64,000 nt of DNA, taken from the NCBI GenBank assembly GCA_020621865.1, contig JAHRYW010000002.1, positions 74,778 through 138,777 of the forward strand, in the 5' to 3' direction. Origin of the DNA: Betaproteobacteria bacterium (GTDB lineage: Bacteria; Pseudomonadota; Gammaproteobacteria; Burkholderiales; Rhodocyclaceae). The notes under the pieces are model-generated. The model searched no databases. It was not told where the DNA came from and saw only the letters and a program-made list of their open reading frames with translations. Position numbers and translations under genes: made by a program. Below, one piece after another: positions 45,525-53,696 of the stretch; position 1 is the first letter of the stretch, and every line of letters begins with the position of its first letter.

Positions 45525-46780
45525 GCGAGAAAAACCAGGCCTTGCGCCTGATCAACGATCTGCTGGCTGATGCCCGCGATCCGGATTTCATCTGGCAGCT
45601 TCTGGCGCTGATTGCCTGCCTCGGGCTCGCCGGGCTGATCGCCAGTTGGTGGCGCGGCCGCCATGCCGAAGGGGCGGGCCGGATCTCCGACGCCAGTTCG
45701 CGCCTGGCCTTTCCGCTGACCGGCATGGTGCTGACCGGCCTTGCCCTGTCCGTACTGGGCAGCGTCGTGCACGTCAATCTGCTCAAGCTGGCCATGCCGC
45801 TGCTCGGCTCCATGGCGCTGGTGCGCGGCGTCGTCTTCGTGCTCCGCCAGGCTTTTCCGCGGGCCACCTGGCTAACCGCCTGGGAGCGCATCATCGCGGC
45901 CACCGTCTGGGGCTGGCTGGCGCTCTACATCACCGACCTGGCACCCTTCGTCATCGATGCGATGGAAAGCGTGCAGTTCCACGTTGGCAAGCAGCACATC
46001 GACCTGTGGACGGTGCTGCGCGGCATCGCCACCGTCTTCCTGACCGTCGTCTTCGCGCTGTGGATCGCCGGCGTCATCGAAGCGCGTCTGATGCGTATCC
46101 ATTCGCTCGATGCCAACCTGCGCATCGTCGGCGTCCGCGTCGCCAAGGCGGCACTGACCGTGATCGCCATCCTGGCCAGCCTGGCCCTGGTCGGCATCGA
46201 TATGACGGCGCTCTCGGTGTTCACCGGCGCGCTCGGCGTCGGCCTCGGCTTCGGCCTGCAGAAGATCGCCAGCAACTATGTGTCGGGCTTCATCATCCTG
46301 CTCGACCGCTCGATCCGCATCGGTAACATCATCCAGGTCGGCAGCGACAGCGGCGAAGTGACGCAGATCACGACGCGCTACACGGTACTCAAGCACCCGG
46401 CCGGCAGCGAATTCATCGTTCCCAACGAAACGCTGATCGGCAGCACGGTGCAGAACCAGACCTGGTCCGATACCCGGGTCCGCTTGTCCACCAGCGTCGG
46501 CGTCGCCTACGACAGCGACCTCGACCTGGCCTGCCGCCTGATGGCCGAGGCTGCTGCCGCCCATCCCCGGGTGCTGGCCGAGCCGGCGCCCAAGGTCTTC
46601 CTGACCCAGTTCGCCGACAGCGCGATCAACCTCGATCTCGGCTTCTGGATCGACGACCCGGAGGAGGGCAAGGGCAACATCGTTTCCGACGTCAATTTCG
46701 CCATCTGGCGGACTTTCCGGGAGCACGGCGTGGCCATTCCCTTCCCGCAGCGCGAAGTGCGGCTGATTCAGCCTGCGTAG
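45521..46780 (+). CDS. MscS-family mechanosensitive channel
   Basis: A 419-residue inner-membrane protein. The start at 45521 overlaps the methyltransferase stop (ATGA). Several hydrophobic helices lead to the pore helix and MscS beta domain: ALSVFTGALGVGLGFGLQKIASNYVSGFIILLDRSIRIGN, then GEVTQITTRYTVLKHPAGSEFIVPNETLI and the C-terminal RLSTSVGVAYDSD. It should act as an emergency release valve under osmotic down-shock. It differs from the cyclic-nucleotide-binding MscS at 10.3 kb in lacking a ligand domain. It ends the dedA-to-mscS run. Confidence 0.92.
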   Translation: MSEKNQALRLINDLLADARDPDFIWQLLALIACLGLAGLIASWWRGRHAEGAGRISDASSRLAFPLTGMVLTGLALSVLGSVVHVNLLKLAMPLLGSMALVRGVVFVLRQAFPRATWLTAWERIIAATVWGWLALYITDLAPFVIDAMESVQFHVGKQHIDLWTVLRGIATVFLTVVFALWIAGVIEARLMRIHSLDANLRIVGVRVAKAALTVIAILASLALVGIDMTALSVFTGALGVGLGFGLQKIASNYVSGFIILLDRSIRIGNIIQVGSDSGEVTQITTRYTVLKHPAGSEFIVPNETLIGSTVQNQTWSDTRVRLSTSVGVAYDSDLDLACRLMAEAAAAHPRVLAEPAPKVFLTQFADSAINLDLGFWIDDPEEGKGNIVSDVNFAIWRTFREHGVAIPFPQREVRLIQPA

Positions 46781-46889
46781 CCGGTATTTATACAGCTTGA
46801 TATGTATCAATATTTGCTAAAATACATCCTGGCTGCTGACCCAAGAAAATGGATTTCCCCGGAGTGGCCGGGGACGACGCTTCAGGAGC

Positions 46890-48950
46890 GTGGCCTGCCG
46901 GATAACAGCCGTGATTGCCGATAAGTTCCCCCTCTCGCTGTCGTGCTTGCCATGGTGTGCCTTGGGAGGGGCATTGTTGGCCTCGTTGTCCTTGTCAGCG
47001 CAGGCGGAGGATGACCCGTATTTTTCCAGCATGCCGGTGGTCGCCTCGGTCAGCCGCCTGCCGCAACGCCTGGCCGATGCACCGACTTCGGTCACCGTGA
47101 TCGACCGCGAGATGATCCGCAGCCTGCCGATCCGCGACCTGAACGACATCTTTCGGCTGGTACCGGGCTTCCAGACCTATCCCAACACCACCGAGGCCGC
47201 CCGCGTCACCTACCACGGCCTGACCGACGAGGAATTTTCGCCGCGCCTGCAGGTGCTGGTCGATGGCCGTTCGATGTACTCGCCGGCCTTTCGCAATGGC
47301 ACCAACTGGGCGCTGATCCCGGTGGCGCTGGAAGACATCGAGCGCATCGAGATCGTCCGCGGCACCAATGCCGTGTCTTATGGTTCCAATGCCTTCCTTG
47401 GCGTCATCAACATCATCACGGTCGACCCGGCGCTGGTGCGCGGCGTCTCGGTATCCACCAACTATGGCAACCAGAACGTCCGCGACCAGAGCGTGCGGGC
47501 CGGCGGCAAGCTGGGCGAAGCCGGTGATTACCGCTTCACCTTCCGTCAGCAGAACGACGATGGCCTGCGCAACCAGCACGACTGGATCGATTCCTATTAT
47601 TCGCGGCTGTTTGATTTTCGTGCCGACTTCACGCTGAGCGAACGCGACAGCCTGCAGGTCAGTGCCGGCCACGTTTCGGCGGTGACCCAGCGCGGCCGGC
47701 TCGATACCTCGACCTGGCAGAGTAGTCCGGGCAACCCGATACGCGACTTCGACCAGTCGAGCAGCTACCTGCAGTTTCAATGGCGGCGCGCCCTGTCGCT
47801 CGACTCGGACTTCGTGCTGCGCTACGCCTATTCCATCGACAAGGGCTCGGAAGCCTTCGTCAATCCGGGCGGCGGCACGCCCTACATTTACGATCCGTGG
47901 GGGGCGGAAGGCAGCCGCCATGAAATCGAGGCCTTGCACAACCTGCACCTGGCCGACACCGTCCGGCTCGCCTGGGGCGGCAGCTGGCGCCAGGATAGCG
48001 TCCGGGCGCAGACCACGCTGGCTGGCCAGGGCGATGTCAGCCGCGAGGTGACGCGCCTGTTCGGCAACATGGAATGGAAGCCGGTCCACTGGCTGACCGG
48101 TAATCTCGGCCTGTCGGGCGAACAGGATAGCCTGGCCGGCTTCCACTTCGCGCCGCGGGCCAGCTTGGCCTTCCATCTGAACCGGCAGAACACGCTGCGC
48201 ATCGGCGCTTCACGGGCCTACCGAACGGGCAGCACGGTCGACTACCGGGGCGACTGGTGGAACGGCAGCAAGTACCAGTTCCGCGGCGACCCGAACATGC
48301 CCTCCGAACGCATGGACACCTGGGAAATCGGCTATCTCGGCGACTGGCGCGACTGGCGGATGAGCCTGGATGTGCGGCTGTTCGACGAAAAGGTCCATAA
48401 CCGCCTGCTGGTCATCGATCGCAACGATGACGACAATACAATCCCGGATGCGATGACGCCGATCCAGGACGTGCGGATGCGCGGCGTCGAGTACCAGTGG
48501 CGCTGGCAGCCCATCGATTCGACCAAGCTGGTGTTCAGCCAGATGTTCATCGACATCGATGCGGAGTACCTGGCTTCGGCACTGGCCAACCCGAACAACA
48601 GCCTGCATAGCCCGCAGAAATTCAGCCATATCGACGAACTGTCCGAATACGGCACGCCGCATCGCTCAACCTCGCTGCTGCTGATCCAGAAGCTGCCCTA
48701 CGGCCTGGAGTTTTCGGCCGCGGCCTATTGGCAGAGCAAGATGAAATGGTCGATCAACACCGAGGCCCTGAAGTATCACCGGGTCGATACCAAGCTGGCC
48801 TACCCGTTCCGCGTCGCCGGGATGGGCGGGGAACTGGCCTGGACCATCCAGTCGCTGAACGGCGCGCATTTCGAGTACAAGGCCTACAACGTCCCGGCCG
48901 ACCGGATTGTCGAGCGCCGGCAGTGGATCAGCCTGCGCCTCGATTTCTGA
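46890..48950 (+). CDS. TonB-dependent outer-membrane receptor
   Basis: A receptor of about 686 residues. A signal peptide (LSLSCLPWCALGGALLASLSLSAQA) precedes the plug domain (about 45-170: RLADAPTSVTVIDREMIRSLPIRDLNDIFRLVPGFQTY, VLVDGRSMYSPAF, IERIEIVRGTNAVSYGSNAFLGVINIIT) and a 22-strand-type barrel ending in aromatic F (ISLRLDF). The exact start is uncertain: AGGAG lies one base from the GTG at 46890, and a GTG at 46911 is possible. The substrate is unknown. The 109-bp leader holds a CCCCGG...CCGGGG hairpin. It is convergent with the CcdA gene of the metallopeptide locus. Confidence 0.88.
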   Translation: MACRITAVIADKFPLSLSCLPWCALGGALLASLSLSAQAEDDPYFSSMPVVASVSRLPQRLADAPTSVTVIDREMIRSLPIRDLNDIFRLVPGFQTYPNTTEAARVTYHGLTDEEFSPRLQVLVDGRSMYSPAFRNGTNWALIPVALEDIERIEIVRGTNAVSYGSNAFLGVINIITVDPALVRGVSVSTNYGNQNVRDQSVRAGGKLGEAGDYRFTFRQQNDDGLRNQHDWIDSYYSRLFDFRADFTLSERDSLQVSAGHVSAVTQRGRLDTSTWQSSPGNPIRDFDQSSSYLQFQWRRALSLDSDFVLRYAYSIDKGSEAFVNPGGGTPYIYDPWGAEGSRHEIEALHNLHLADTVRLAWGGSWRQDSVRAQTTLAGQGDVSREVTRLFGNMEWKPVHWLTGNLGLSGEQDSLAGFHFAPRASLAFHLNRQNTLRIGASRAYRTGSTVDYRGDWWNGSKYQFRGDPNMPSERMDTWEIGYLGDWRDWRMSLDVRLFDEKVHNRLLVIDRNDDDNTIPDAMTPIQDVRMRGVEYQWRWQPIDSTKLVFSQMFIDIDAEYLASALANPNNSLHSPQKFSHIDELSEYGTPHRSTSLLLIQKLPYGLEFSAAAYWQSKMKWSINTEALKYHRVDTKLAYPFRVAGMGGELAWTIQSLNGAHFEYKAYNVPADRIVERRQWISLRLDF

Positions 48951-48962
48951 TCGGGACCGTCC

Positions 48963-49691
48963 TCAGAAGAGGACCGTTGCCCGCACCCAGGCATCGGGCA
49001 GCACGCCGACGATCTGCGCTTCCAGCCATTTGTCGGCACCCGACAGAATCGCCAGCCCGGTGAGCATGATGATCACACCGAAGGCCTTCTTGATGCCGTC
49101 GATGCGTTGCAGCACCCAGCCGCGGGCGGCATTGAAGCCCCGGCGCGAGGCGTAGGCGACGGCGACCAGCGGGATCGCGGCCCCGAGGCCGAACAGGCCG
49201 AGGATGATGCCGCCGCGCATGGCGCCGCCTTCGCTGGCGACCAGGGTCAGTGCCGAGGCGAGCAGCGGGCCGGAGCAGGGGCTCCAGACCAGCCCAAGCA
49301 CGCCGCCGAGCAGCAGCGCGCCGCCCAGCGAGCCGCCATCCAGCCGGGAGGAGGCAGCATTGGCGCTGGAGGCGATGGGCAGCATCCATTCCGTGAAGCG
49401 CTGGTTGAGCACCGGCACCAGCATGACCAGGCCGAAGGCGATCAGCATCCAGGCGCCGAACAGGCGGACGCTGTCCGAGTCGATGCCGAGCGCCGGGCCA
49501 AGGGCGCCGAGGACGATGCCGATCAGCGCGAAGGACGTCGCCATGCCGATCCCCATGGCGACCGGGGCCAGGCGGTTGGCCTGTACCGCCCCGCCGATGA
49601 CCAGCGGCAGGATCGGGAAGACGCAGGGAGACAGCGTCGTCAGGCTGCCGGCGACCAGGCTCAGGCCGAGGTGGGCGAGCGGGATGTCCAT
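48963..49691 (-). CDS. CcdA/DsbD-type transmembrane electron carrier
   Basis: A 242-residue polytopic membrane protein of the CcdA/DsbD-beta family, which passes electrons from cytoplasmic thioredoxin to periplasmic thiol proteins. The two redox cysteines are in LSPCVFPILPL and WSPCSGPLLAS, at the start of matching helices. It is 12 bases after a periplasmic thioredoxin-like gene and reads the same way, so the pair forms a thiol-reducing relay. A shared promoter motif (50112-50141) ties the pair to the ECF sigma locus. The natural client may be the Cys-rich HvfA-type peptide. Confidence 0.9.
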   Translation of the reverse strand: MDIPLAHLGLSLVAGSLTTLSPCVFPILPLVIGGAVQANRLAPVAMGIGMATSFALIGIVLGALGPALGIDSDSVRLFGAWMLIAFGLVMLVPVLNQRFTEWMLPIASSANAASSRLDGGSLGGALLLGGVLGLVWSPCSGPLLASALTLVASEGGAMRGGIILGLFGLGAAIPLVAVAYASRRGFNAARGWVLQRIDGIKKAFGVIIMLTGLAILSGADKWLEAQIVGVLPDAWVRATVLF

Positions 49692-49703
49692 GGCGGCGCG
49701 CGC

Positions 49704-50084
49704 TTATTTGGCGCTGTCGAGGACGGCGCGCAGGGCTTTCGGATCGGTGTCGCCGGCCAGCCGTCCGGTTTCCCTGGCGCCCTTGTAGGCGATCACCGTC
49801 GATTGCGTGCGCACGCCGAGCTGGCGCTTCAGTTCACGCTCCTTGTCGTAATTGACGATGAGCAGCGTTCCCGGCACCGAGGCGTCGCCCTTCCAACCGT
49901 TGAACACCTTTTCCTGGGCGCGGCAGGTCGGGCACCAGTCGGCATGGAAATGCAGGGCCACCGCTTCGCCGGCCTTCTGTTTGGCGGCCAGGGCTTCCGC
50001 AGCATAGGGCTGGATGTCCAAGGCCTGGGCCAGGTTGAAGGCGGCCGACAGGGCTATGGCGGCGAGGGTGACGATGGTTTTCAT
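49704..50084 (-). CDS. periplasmic thioredoxin-like protein
   Basis: A 126-residue exported protein. The start at 50084 has GGAGAG upstream; the track ORF begins far earlier. The signal peptide is MKTIVTLAAIALSAAFNLAQA, and the redox motif is CPTC in HFHADWCPTCRAQEKVFNGW. It is preceded at 50112-50141 by a promoter nearly identical to that of the anti-sigma/HvfABC operon, and followed 12 bases later by the CcdA gene. It probably receives electrons from CcdA and reduces or handles cysteines in periplasmic copper- or metal-binding peptides; this is inferred from context. Confidence 0.85.
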   Translation of the reverse strand: MKTIVTLAAIALSAAFNLAQALDIQPYAAEALAAKQKAGEAVALHFHADWCPTCRAQEKVFNGWKGDASVPGTLLIVNYDKERELKRQLGVRTQSTVIAYKGARETGRLAGDTDPKALRAVLDSAK

Positions 50085-50111
50085 GTTGCTCTCCGTTAAG
50101 GTGGGCTGATC

Positions 50112-50141
50112 ATTAGTCGTCGGCACGGCGAAAAACTTACA
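50112..50141 (-). promoter_or_regulatory. ECF-type promoter for thioredoxin-ccdA pair
   Basis: On the minus strand TGTAAGT, 15 bases, CGACTAAT, continuing TGATCAG. Identical spacing and nearly identical boxes occur at 52388-52417, ahead of the anti-sigma/hvfABC operon. Confidence 0.65.
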
Positions 50142-50155
50142 GCCGCGATGTCGCT

Positions 50156-50920
50156 TCAGATCAGGCAACCGAGAACGATGCCTTGACGGCGCAGGTCGTC
50201 GAGCAGCGCGGCGCCGTGGGCCAGCAGTTGCTCCGGGGCCGGGTGCTGCAGTTCGGCGGCAATCTGCCGGATGGCCGCTTCGCCAGTGGTCGGCGCAGCG
50301 GCGAGCAGGGCCAGCAGGCGGGCGGTGACGGCGTTGATGGCGCTGAACTGCACGGCGTCGTCGGCATCGCGATAGACGGCGAGATGCGTCGGTTGCGCCT
50401 TGCGCGGCCGGTAGTCGGGGCCAATGCGGTGCACCGGCCAGGCGTAGGCCAGATTGAGCAGCGCCGGGTTGAGGGCGACCGGGGCGGTCAGCAGGTCGCC
50501 GGCCGGATCGTGGGCGGGGATCGGGCAATCCATCACGTCGACGGCCAGTTCGGCCCATTCGTAATGCGCCAGTTCGGCCAGCCAGGCGGGCAGCGACAGG
50601 CGGATGTCGCCTTCGGCCAGGTAGCGGGTGAATTCGCGGGGGATTTCGCGGAACCAGGGCGTGTGCAGCGGCCAGTCGCGGTAGAAGGTGCGGGTCAGGC
50701 GGCGCCAGCGCTGCTCGCCGAGGATGGCCCGGCTGACCGGGAAGCAGGCGTCGACGAAGCCGCAGATGTTGTTGAACAGCAGCTCGTTGTACACCGCCAT
50801 CCGCCGGGCCGGCACGCCGGCCGGGCGCGCTACGTGGTGCGGGTCGCGCAGGTGGCCGGCGAAGGCGCGCTGGAAATTCTGGAAATCGGCCTGAAGGCCG
50901 GGTTGGTGGGCAGCGTTCAT
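50156..50920 (-). CDS. hvfC: HvfC-type partner of MNIO enzyme (DUF2063 N-terminal)
   Basis: A 254-residue protein with an N-terminal DUF2063 helical domain (about 10-105: QADFQNFQRAFAGHLRD, RMAVYNELLFNNICGFVDACFPVSRAILGEQRWRRL) and an unnamed C-terminal half. In HvfBC and similar pairs this partner recognises the precursor peptide leader and presents it to the MNIO enzyme. The start at 50920 overlaps the hvfB stop (TGATG). The protein is cytoplasmic, as no signal peptide is seen. The track ORF is an upstream extension. Confidence 0.85.
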   Translation of the reverse strand: MNAAHQPGLQADFQNFQRAFAGHLRDPHHVARPAGVPARRMAVYNELLFNNICGFVDACFPVSRAILGEQRWRRLTRTFYRDWPLHTPWFREIPREFTRYLAEGDIRLSLPAWLAELAHYEWAELAVDVMDCPIPAHDPAGDLLTAPVALNPALLNLAYAWPVHRIGPDYRPRKAQPTHLAVYRDADDAVQFSAINAVTARLLALLAAAPTTGEAAIRQIAAELQHPAPEQLLAHGAALLDDLRRQGIVLGCLI

Positions 50921-51762
50921 CAGGCGGCCTTCCGGCAAATGGCGGCGGCCTGCAGGCGGGCGATCTGCTCGACTTCTGCGGTCAGCACCGGCAGGTCGGG
51001 GATGTTGAAGTCGCGCTCCAGGCAGGTCGGCACCTCGCCGCCGATCCGGGCGTAGGCCGCTTCGAGCAGGCTCCACACCGGGTCGATCACGTCGGCGCCG
51101 TGGGTGTCGATTAGCAGGCCGTCCGGTTCGACCCAGTGGCCGGCGACATGGACGTAGCAGGTGCGTTCCAGCGGCAGCGCGTTCATGAAGGCGAAGGGAT
51201 CGAAGCCGAAATTGCAGCTATTGACGTAGATGTTGTTGACGTCGAGATGCAGCAGGCAGTCTGCCTCGCGGACGATGGCGGAGATGAAGTCGGTCTCGCT
51301 CATTTCGGCGCCCGGCGGTGCGACATAGTAGGAGGCGTTTTCGATGCCGATGCGCTGGCCGAGGATGTCCTGCGCCCGTTTGATCCGCTCGGCCGTCCAT
51401 CTGACGGCATTTTCGGTCAGCGGGATCGGCAGCAGGTCGTAGAGGTGGCTGTCATCGGCGCACCACGACAGGTGTTCGGTATAGAGCGTCATGCCGTGTT
51501 CGGCCATGAAGGCCTTGATGCGGTGGAGCAGCGCTTCGTCGAGCGGGCCGGGGCCGCCGAGCGACAGCGACAGGCCGTGGCAGACGAAAGGATAGCGCTC
51601 GGTGAAATGGCGCAGCTCCTTGCCGGAGCGGCCGCCCATGCCGGCCCAGTTTTCCGGGGCCAGTTCGAAGAAGCGGATGGCTTCGGGGACGGCAGTTTTC
51701 AGCGGGGCGATCAGTTCGCGGCGAAAGCCGAGACCGGCGCCGTGGGCATGGCGTGCCAACAT
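50920..51762 (-). CDS. hvfB: MNIO (DUF692) peptide-modifying enzyme, HvfB-type
   Basis: A 280-residue TIM-barrel multinuclear iron-dependent oxidase. Family signatures include GAGLGFRRELI, FELAPENWAGMGG, HGLSLSLGGP, YTEHLSWC, IENASYY, LHLDVNNIYVNSCNFG and YVHVAGH, which hold the His/Asp/Glu metal ligands. MNIOs convert Cys of precursor peptides to oxazolone/thioamide, thiooxazole or related groups. Located between the Cys-rich peptide gene (hairpin in the 69-bp gap) and hvfC, it forms an HvfABC operon. The exact Cys modification here is inferred from family members. Confidence 0.92.
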   Translation of the reverse strand: MLARHAHGAGLGFRRELIAPLKTAVPEAIRFFELAPENWAGMGGRSGKELRHFTERYPFVCHGLSLSLGGPGPLDEALLHRIKAFMAEHGMTLYTEHLSWCADDSHLYDLLPIPLTENAVRWTAERIKRAQDILGQRIGIENASYYVAPPGAEMSETDFISAIVREADCLLHLDVNNIYVNSCNFGFDPFAFMNALPLERTCYVHVAGHWVEPDGLLIDTHGADVIDPVWSLLEAAYARIGGEVPTCLERDFNIPDLPVLTAEVEQIARLQAAAICRKAA

Positions 51763-51788
51763 GGGGATGACTCCAGTCGGGAAGAAAT

Positions 51789-51815
51789 GGCGGTCGGGGC
51801 TAAGCCCGCACCGCC
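51789..51815 (-). terminator. intercistronic stem-loop (attenuator candidate) between hvfA and hvfB
   Basis: GGCGGT and ACCGCC, then GGGC and GCCC, pair around a TTA loop with a two-base internal mismatch; ATTTCTT follows on the minus strand. It would allow more precursor peptide than enzyme to be made. Confidence 0.5.
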
Positions 51816-51831
51816 GGGGGTCGATGTCGGC

Positions 51832-52134
51832 TTACTTCTTGGCGCCGCAGGAACCGTCTTTCTTCTTGTCGCCGCCGCAGGCGCCGTCTTTTTTCTTGTC
51901 GGCCGCGGCCTTGGCTTCTGCCGCCTTCTTGTCCGCACCGCACTTGGCTTCGGCAGCCTTCTTGTTAGCGCCGCAATTGGCGTCCTTCATCTTGGTGTCG
52001 GCTTCGGCCAACTGATAGCCGACTTCCAGTTTGCTGGCGCCAAAGGGATTTTCGGCGGCGTGGACCGTCGGGGTCAGGGCGATGGCGGCAAAGGCGGAAC
52101 CGACGGCGATGGAAATGATGTTTTGCTTTTTCAT
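51832..52134 (-). CDS. hvfA: Cys-rich modified-peptide precursor, HvfA/bufferin-type
   Basis: A 100-residue peptide; the start at 52134 has GGAG seven bases before it. A signal peptide ends TVHA. The mature part is Lys/Ala/Asp-rich with four CG[AG] motifs: DANCGA, EAKCGA, DGACGG and DGSCGA (Cys54, 65, 86 and 96). These resemble the EGKCG-type cores modified by MNIO enzymes in HvfA-like peptides that bind copper or other metals. The signal peptide doubles as the modification leader in this class. It is followed by hvfB and hvfC and preceded 31 bases upstream by an anti-sigma gene. Confidence 0.85.
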   Translation of the reverse strand: MKKQNIISIAVGSAFAAIALTPTVHAAENPFGASKLEVGYQLAEADTKMKDANCGANKKAAEAKCGADKKAAEAKAAADKKKDGACGGDKKKDGSCGAKK

Positions 52135-52165
52135 GAGTGTCTCCGTTGAAATTGAGGTGAGTGGA

Positions 52166-52345
52166 TCAGTCCTTCTGACCCATCCAGGCGCCCATCGCCT
52201 GACGCATGAAGGCGAACTGCTTTTCAGCCCGCCGGCAGCCGACGCAAATCGCCAGGTGCAAACGGAATTGCACACGCTCACCGAGGGTGAGCTTGCGTTC
52301 CATTTGAAGCGAGGCGAGGCGGGTGGCTTCCTTGCAGCTGATCAT
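52166..52345 (-). CDS. small zinc-binding anti-sigma factor (ZAS-type)
   Basis: A 59-residue cytoplasmic protein (64 if translation starts at 52360). MISCKEATRLASLQMERKLTLGERVQFRLHLAICVGCRRAEKQF carries the HxxxCxxC zinc motif of ZAS anti-sigma factors and is typical of the short anti-sigma genes beside MNIO operons. It is divergent from the ECF sigma gene and is the first gene of the hvfABC transcript. A redox-sensitive zinc site may release the sigma factor on thiol or metal stress; that mechanism is inferred from the ZAS family. Confidence 0.75.
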   Translation of the reverse strand: MISCKEATRLASLQMERKLTLGERVQFRLHLAICVGCRRAEKQFAFMRQAMGAWMGQKD

Positions 52346-52387
52346 TTCAGTTCCAGTCATTCGTCGTTGGCTTGAGCGGCCTGATCA

Positions 52388-52417
52388 ATTAGTCGGCGCG
52401 ACCATGAAAACCTTACA
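52388..52417 (-). promoter_or_regulatory. ECF-type promoter for anti-sigma/hvfABC operon
   Basis: On the minus strand TGTAAGG, 15 bases, CGACTAAT, then TGATCAG. It matches the motif at 50112-50141 in both boxes, the spacer length and the bases just after the -10. Confidence 0.65.
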
Positions 52418-52464
52418 AAATTTTTTGCAGTATGATCCCGTGCTACAAAACACGGCGAGCCGAC

Positions 52465-53034
52465 ATGCCCTTGGACCCCCTGCAAGACCCCGAGTTTCTC
52501 ACAAGCCTGCGCCGCGACATGCTGCGTTTCGCCGAAATCCAGCTGCGCGACAAGGCGCAGGCCGAGGATGCCGTGCAGGAAGCGCTGGCCGGCGCCCTGC
52601 AGGGGCGTGAAAAATTTGCCTCGCGCGCCTCGCTGCGCACCTGGGTGCTGTCCATCCTGAAAAACAAGATCATCGACGTGTTGCGCCGCAAGGGACGCGA
52701 GAATGCTACGGTCGAGCCGGAAAACGGCCCAAATTTGAATTCCTGGTTTGACGACCGCGAACACTGGACCGAGGATACCCGCCCGTCGGAGTGGCAGTCG
52801 CCGCAGGAAGCCATGGAAAGCAAGCAGTTCTGGGAGGTTTTCGAGGCTTGCCTGTACCGCCTGCCGGAAGCCAGCGCCCGGATCTTTACGATGCGCGAGG
52901 TGCTCGGTTTCGACACCGATGAGATCTGCGCGACCCTCGGCATCACCAGCAACAACTGTTTCGTCCAGCTGCATCGGGCCCGGCTGGCCCTGCGCGCCTG
53001 CCTCGGCGCCAACTGGTTCGGCGAAGCGGCCTGA
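52465..53034 (+). CDS. ECF sigma factor of the HvfABC locus
   Basis: A 189-residue sigma-70-family factor. The start at 52465 is preferred over 52432 because it gives MPLDPLQDPEFLTSLRRDMLRFAE. Region 2 is present (LRDKAQAEDAVQEALAGAL, RASLRTWVLSILKNKIIDVLRRKG), as is region 4 (LPEASARIFTMREVLGFDTDEICATLGITSNNCFVQLHRARLALR). It is divergent from the anti-sigma gene. The linker between the two regions includes NATVEPENGPNLNS, encoded by an in-frame copy of the dispersed repeat. Confidence 0.9.
   Translation: MPLDPLQDPEFLTSLRRDMLRFAEIQLRDKAQAEDAVQEALAGALQGREKFASRASLRTWVLSILKNKIIDVLRRKGRENATVEPENGPNLNSWFDDREHWTEDTRPSEWQSPQEAMESKQFWEVFEACLYRLPEASARIFTMREVLGFDTDEICATLGITSNNCFVQLHRARLALRACLGANWFGEAA
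52701..52743 (+). repeat. dispersed modular repeat, copy 10 (short form, inside ECF sigma gene)
   Basis: GAATGCTACGGTCGAGCC, GGAAAAC, GGCCCAAATTTGAATTCC. It is in frame, encoding NATVEPENGPNLN, the same frame as copies 2 and 7, and lies between sigma regions 2 and 4. Confidence 0.75.
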
Positions 53035-53045
53035 CGGCCTCCGGC

Positions 53046-53696
53046 ATGGCACGACGGATGATGCGTGCCGGCCTGCTCTGCGGCATTCTGGCGCCGCTGC
53101 TCTGGGCGGCGGTCATCGTCATCGCCGGCGAACTGCGCCCCGGCTTCGATCATGTCGCGCAATACATCAGCGAACTCGGCGAGCGCGGCAGCTCGAACGC
53201 CGCTTTCATGCGCTACGCTGGGTTCGTCGCCAGCGGTGCGCTCCACGTTGCCTATGCAGCGGCTTTTTATGCCGCCTTGCGCCGGCTGAGCGAGCGTCGT
53301 TTCCTGGTTTTGCTGGTTGCCGCGCTGATCGCGCTGAATGGCCTGGGCCGGATCGGCGCCGGCCTGTTCGCCTGCGAACCGGGCTGCCTGGCGCCGGCGG
53401 TGACCGAGCAGCGCCTGCACAGCCTGGCGGCGACCATCGCCTTCCTGGCCATTGCCGCTGCCGCCTTGCTCGGCGGCCTACTATTCCGCGATACCCGGGG
53501 GCTGCGGGGGCTGGCGCCGTATTCGGTGGCCACCGGCATCGCCGGCCTGCTCTTCATGGGGCTGATGATGTCGGCGGGCGATGTTGGCCGTGTCGGCCTG
53601 CATGAGCGCCTGGCTTCCGGCGTCCTGTCGCTGTGGGTATTGATGACCGCCCTGCGCCTTGCCTCCAGCGAGCGGCAAACGGCAGATTCAGGGTGA
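53046..53696 (+). CDS. DUF998 membrane protein
   Basis: A 216-residue protein with six or so hydrophobic helices and the DUF998 features DHVAQYISELGERGSSNAAFMRYAGFVASGAL and FACEPGC. It starts 11 bases after the ECF sigma stop, so it is probably co-transcribed with it. The function of the family is unknown. Its end overlaps the convergent sugar dehydrogenase gene by nine bases. Confidence 0.85.
   Translation: MARRMMRAGLLCGILAPLLWAAVIVIAGELRPGFDHVAQYISELGERGSSNAAFMRYAGFVASGALHVAYAAAFYAALRRLSERRFLVLLVAALIALNGLGRIGAGLFACEPGCLAPAVTEQRLHSLAATIAFLAIAAAALLGGLLFRDTRGLRGLAPYSVATGIAGLLFMGLMMSAGDVGRVGLHERLASGVLSLWVLMTALRLASSERQTADSG

Noticed and set aside
46850-46889. Possible riboswitch or leader peptide before the TonB receptor
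   Set aside because: There is a CCCCGG/CCGGGG hairpin and a possible 18-codon ORF, but no B12-box, GEMM or other conserved riboswitch core can be recognised.
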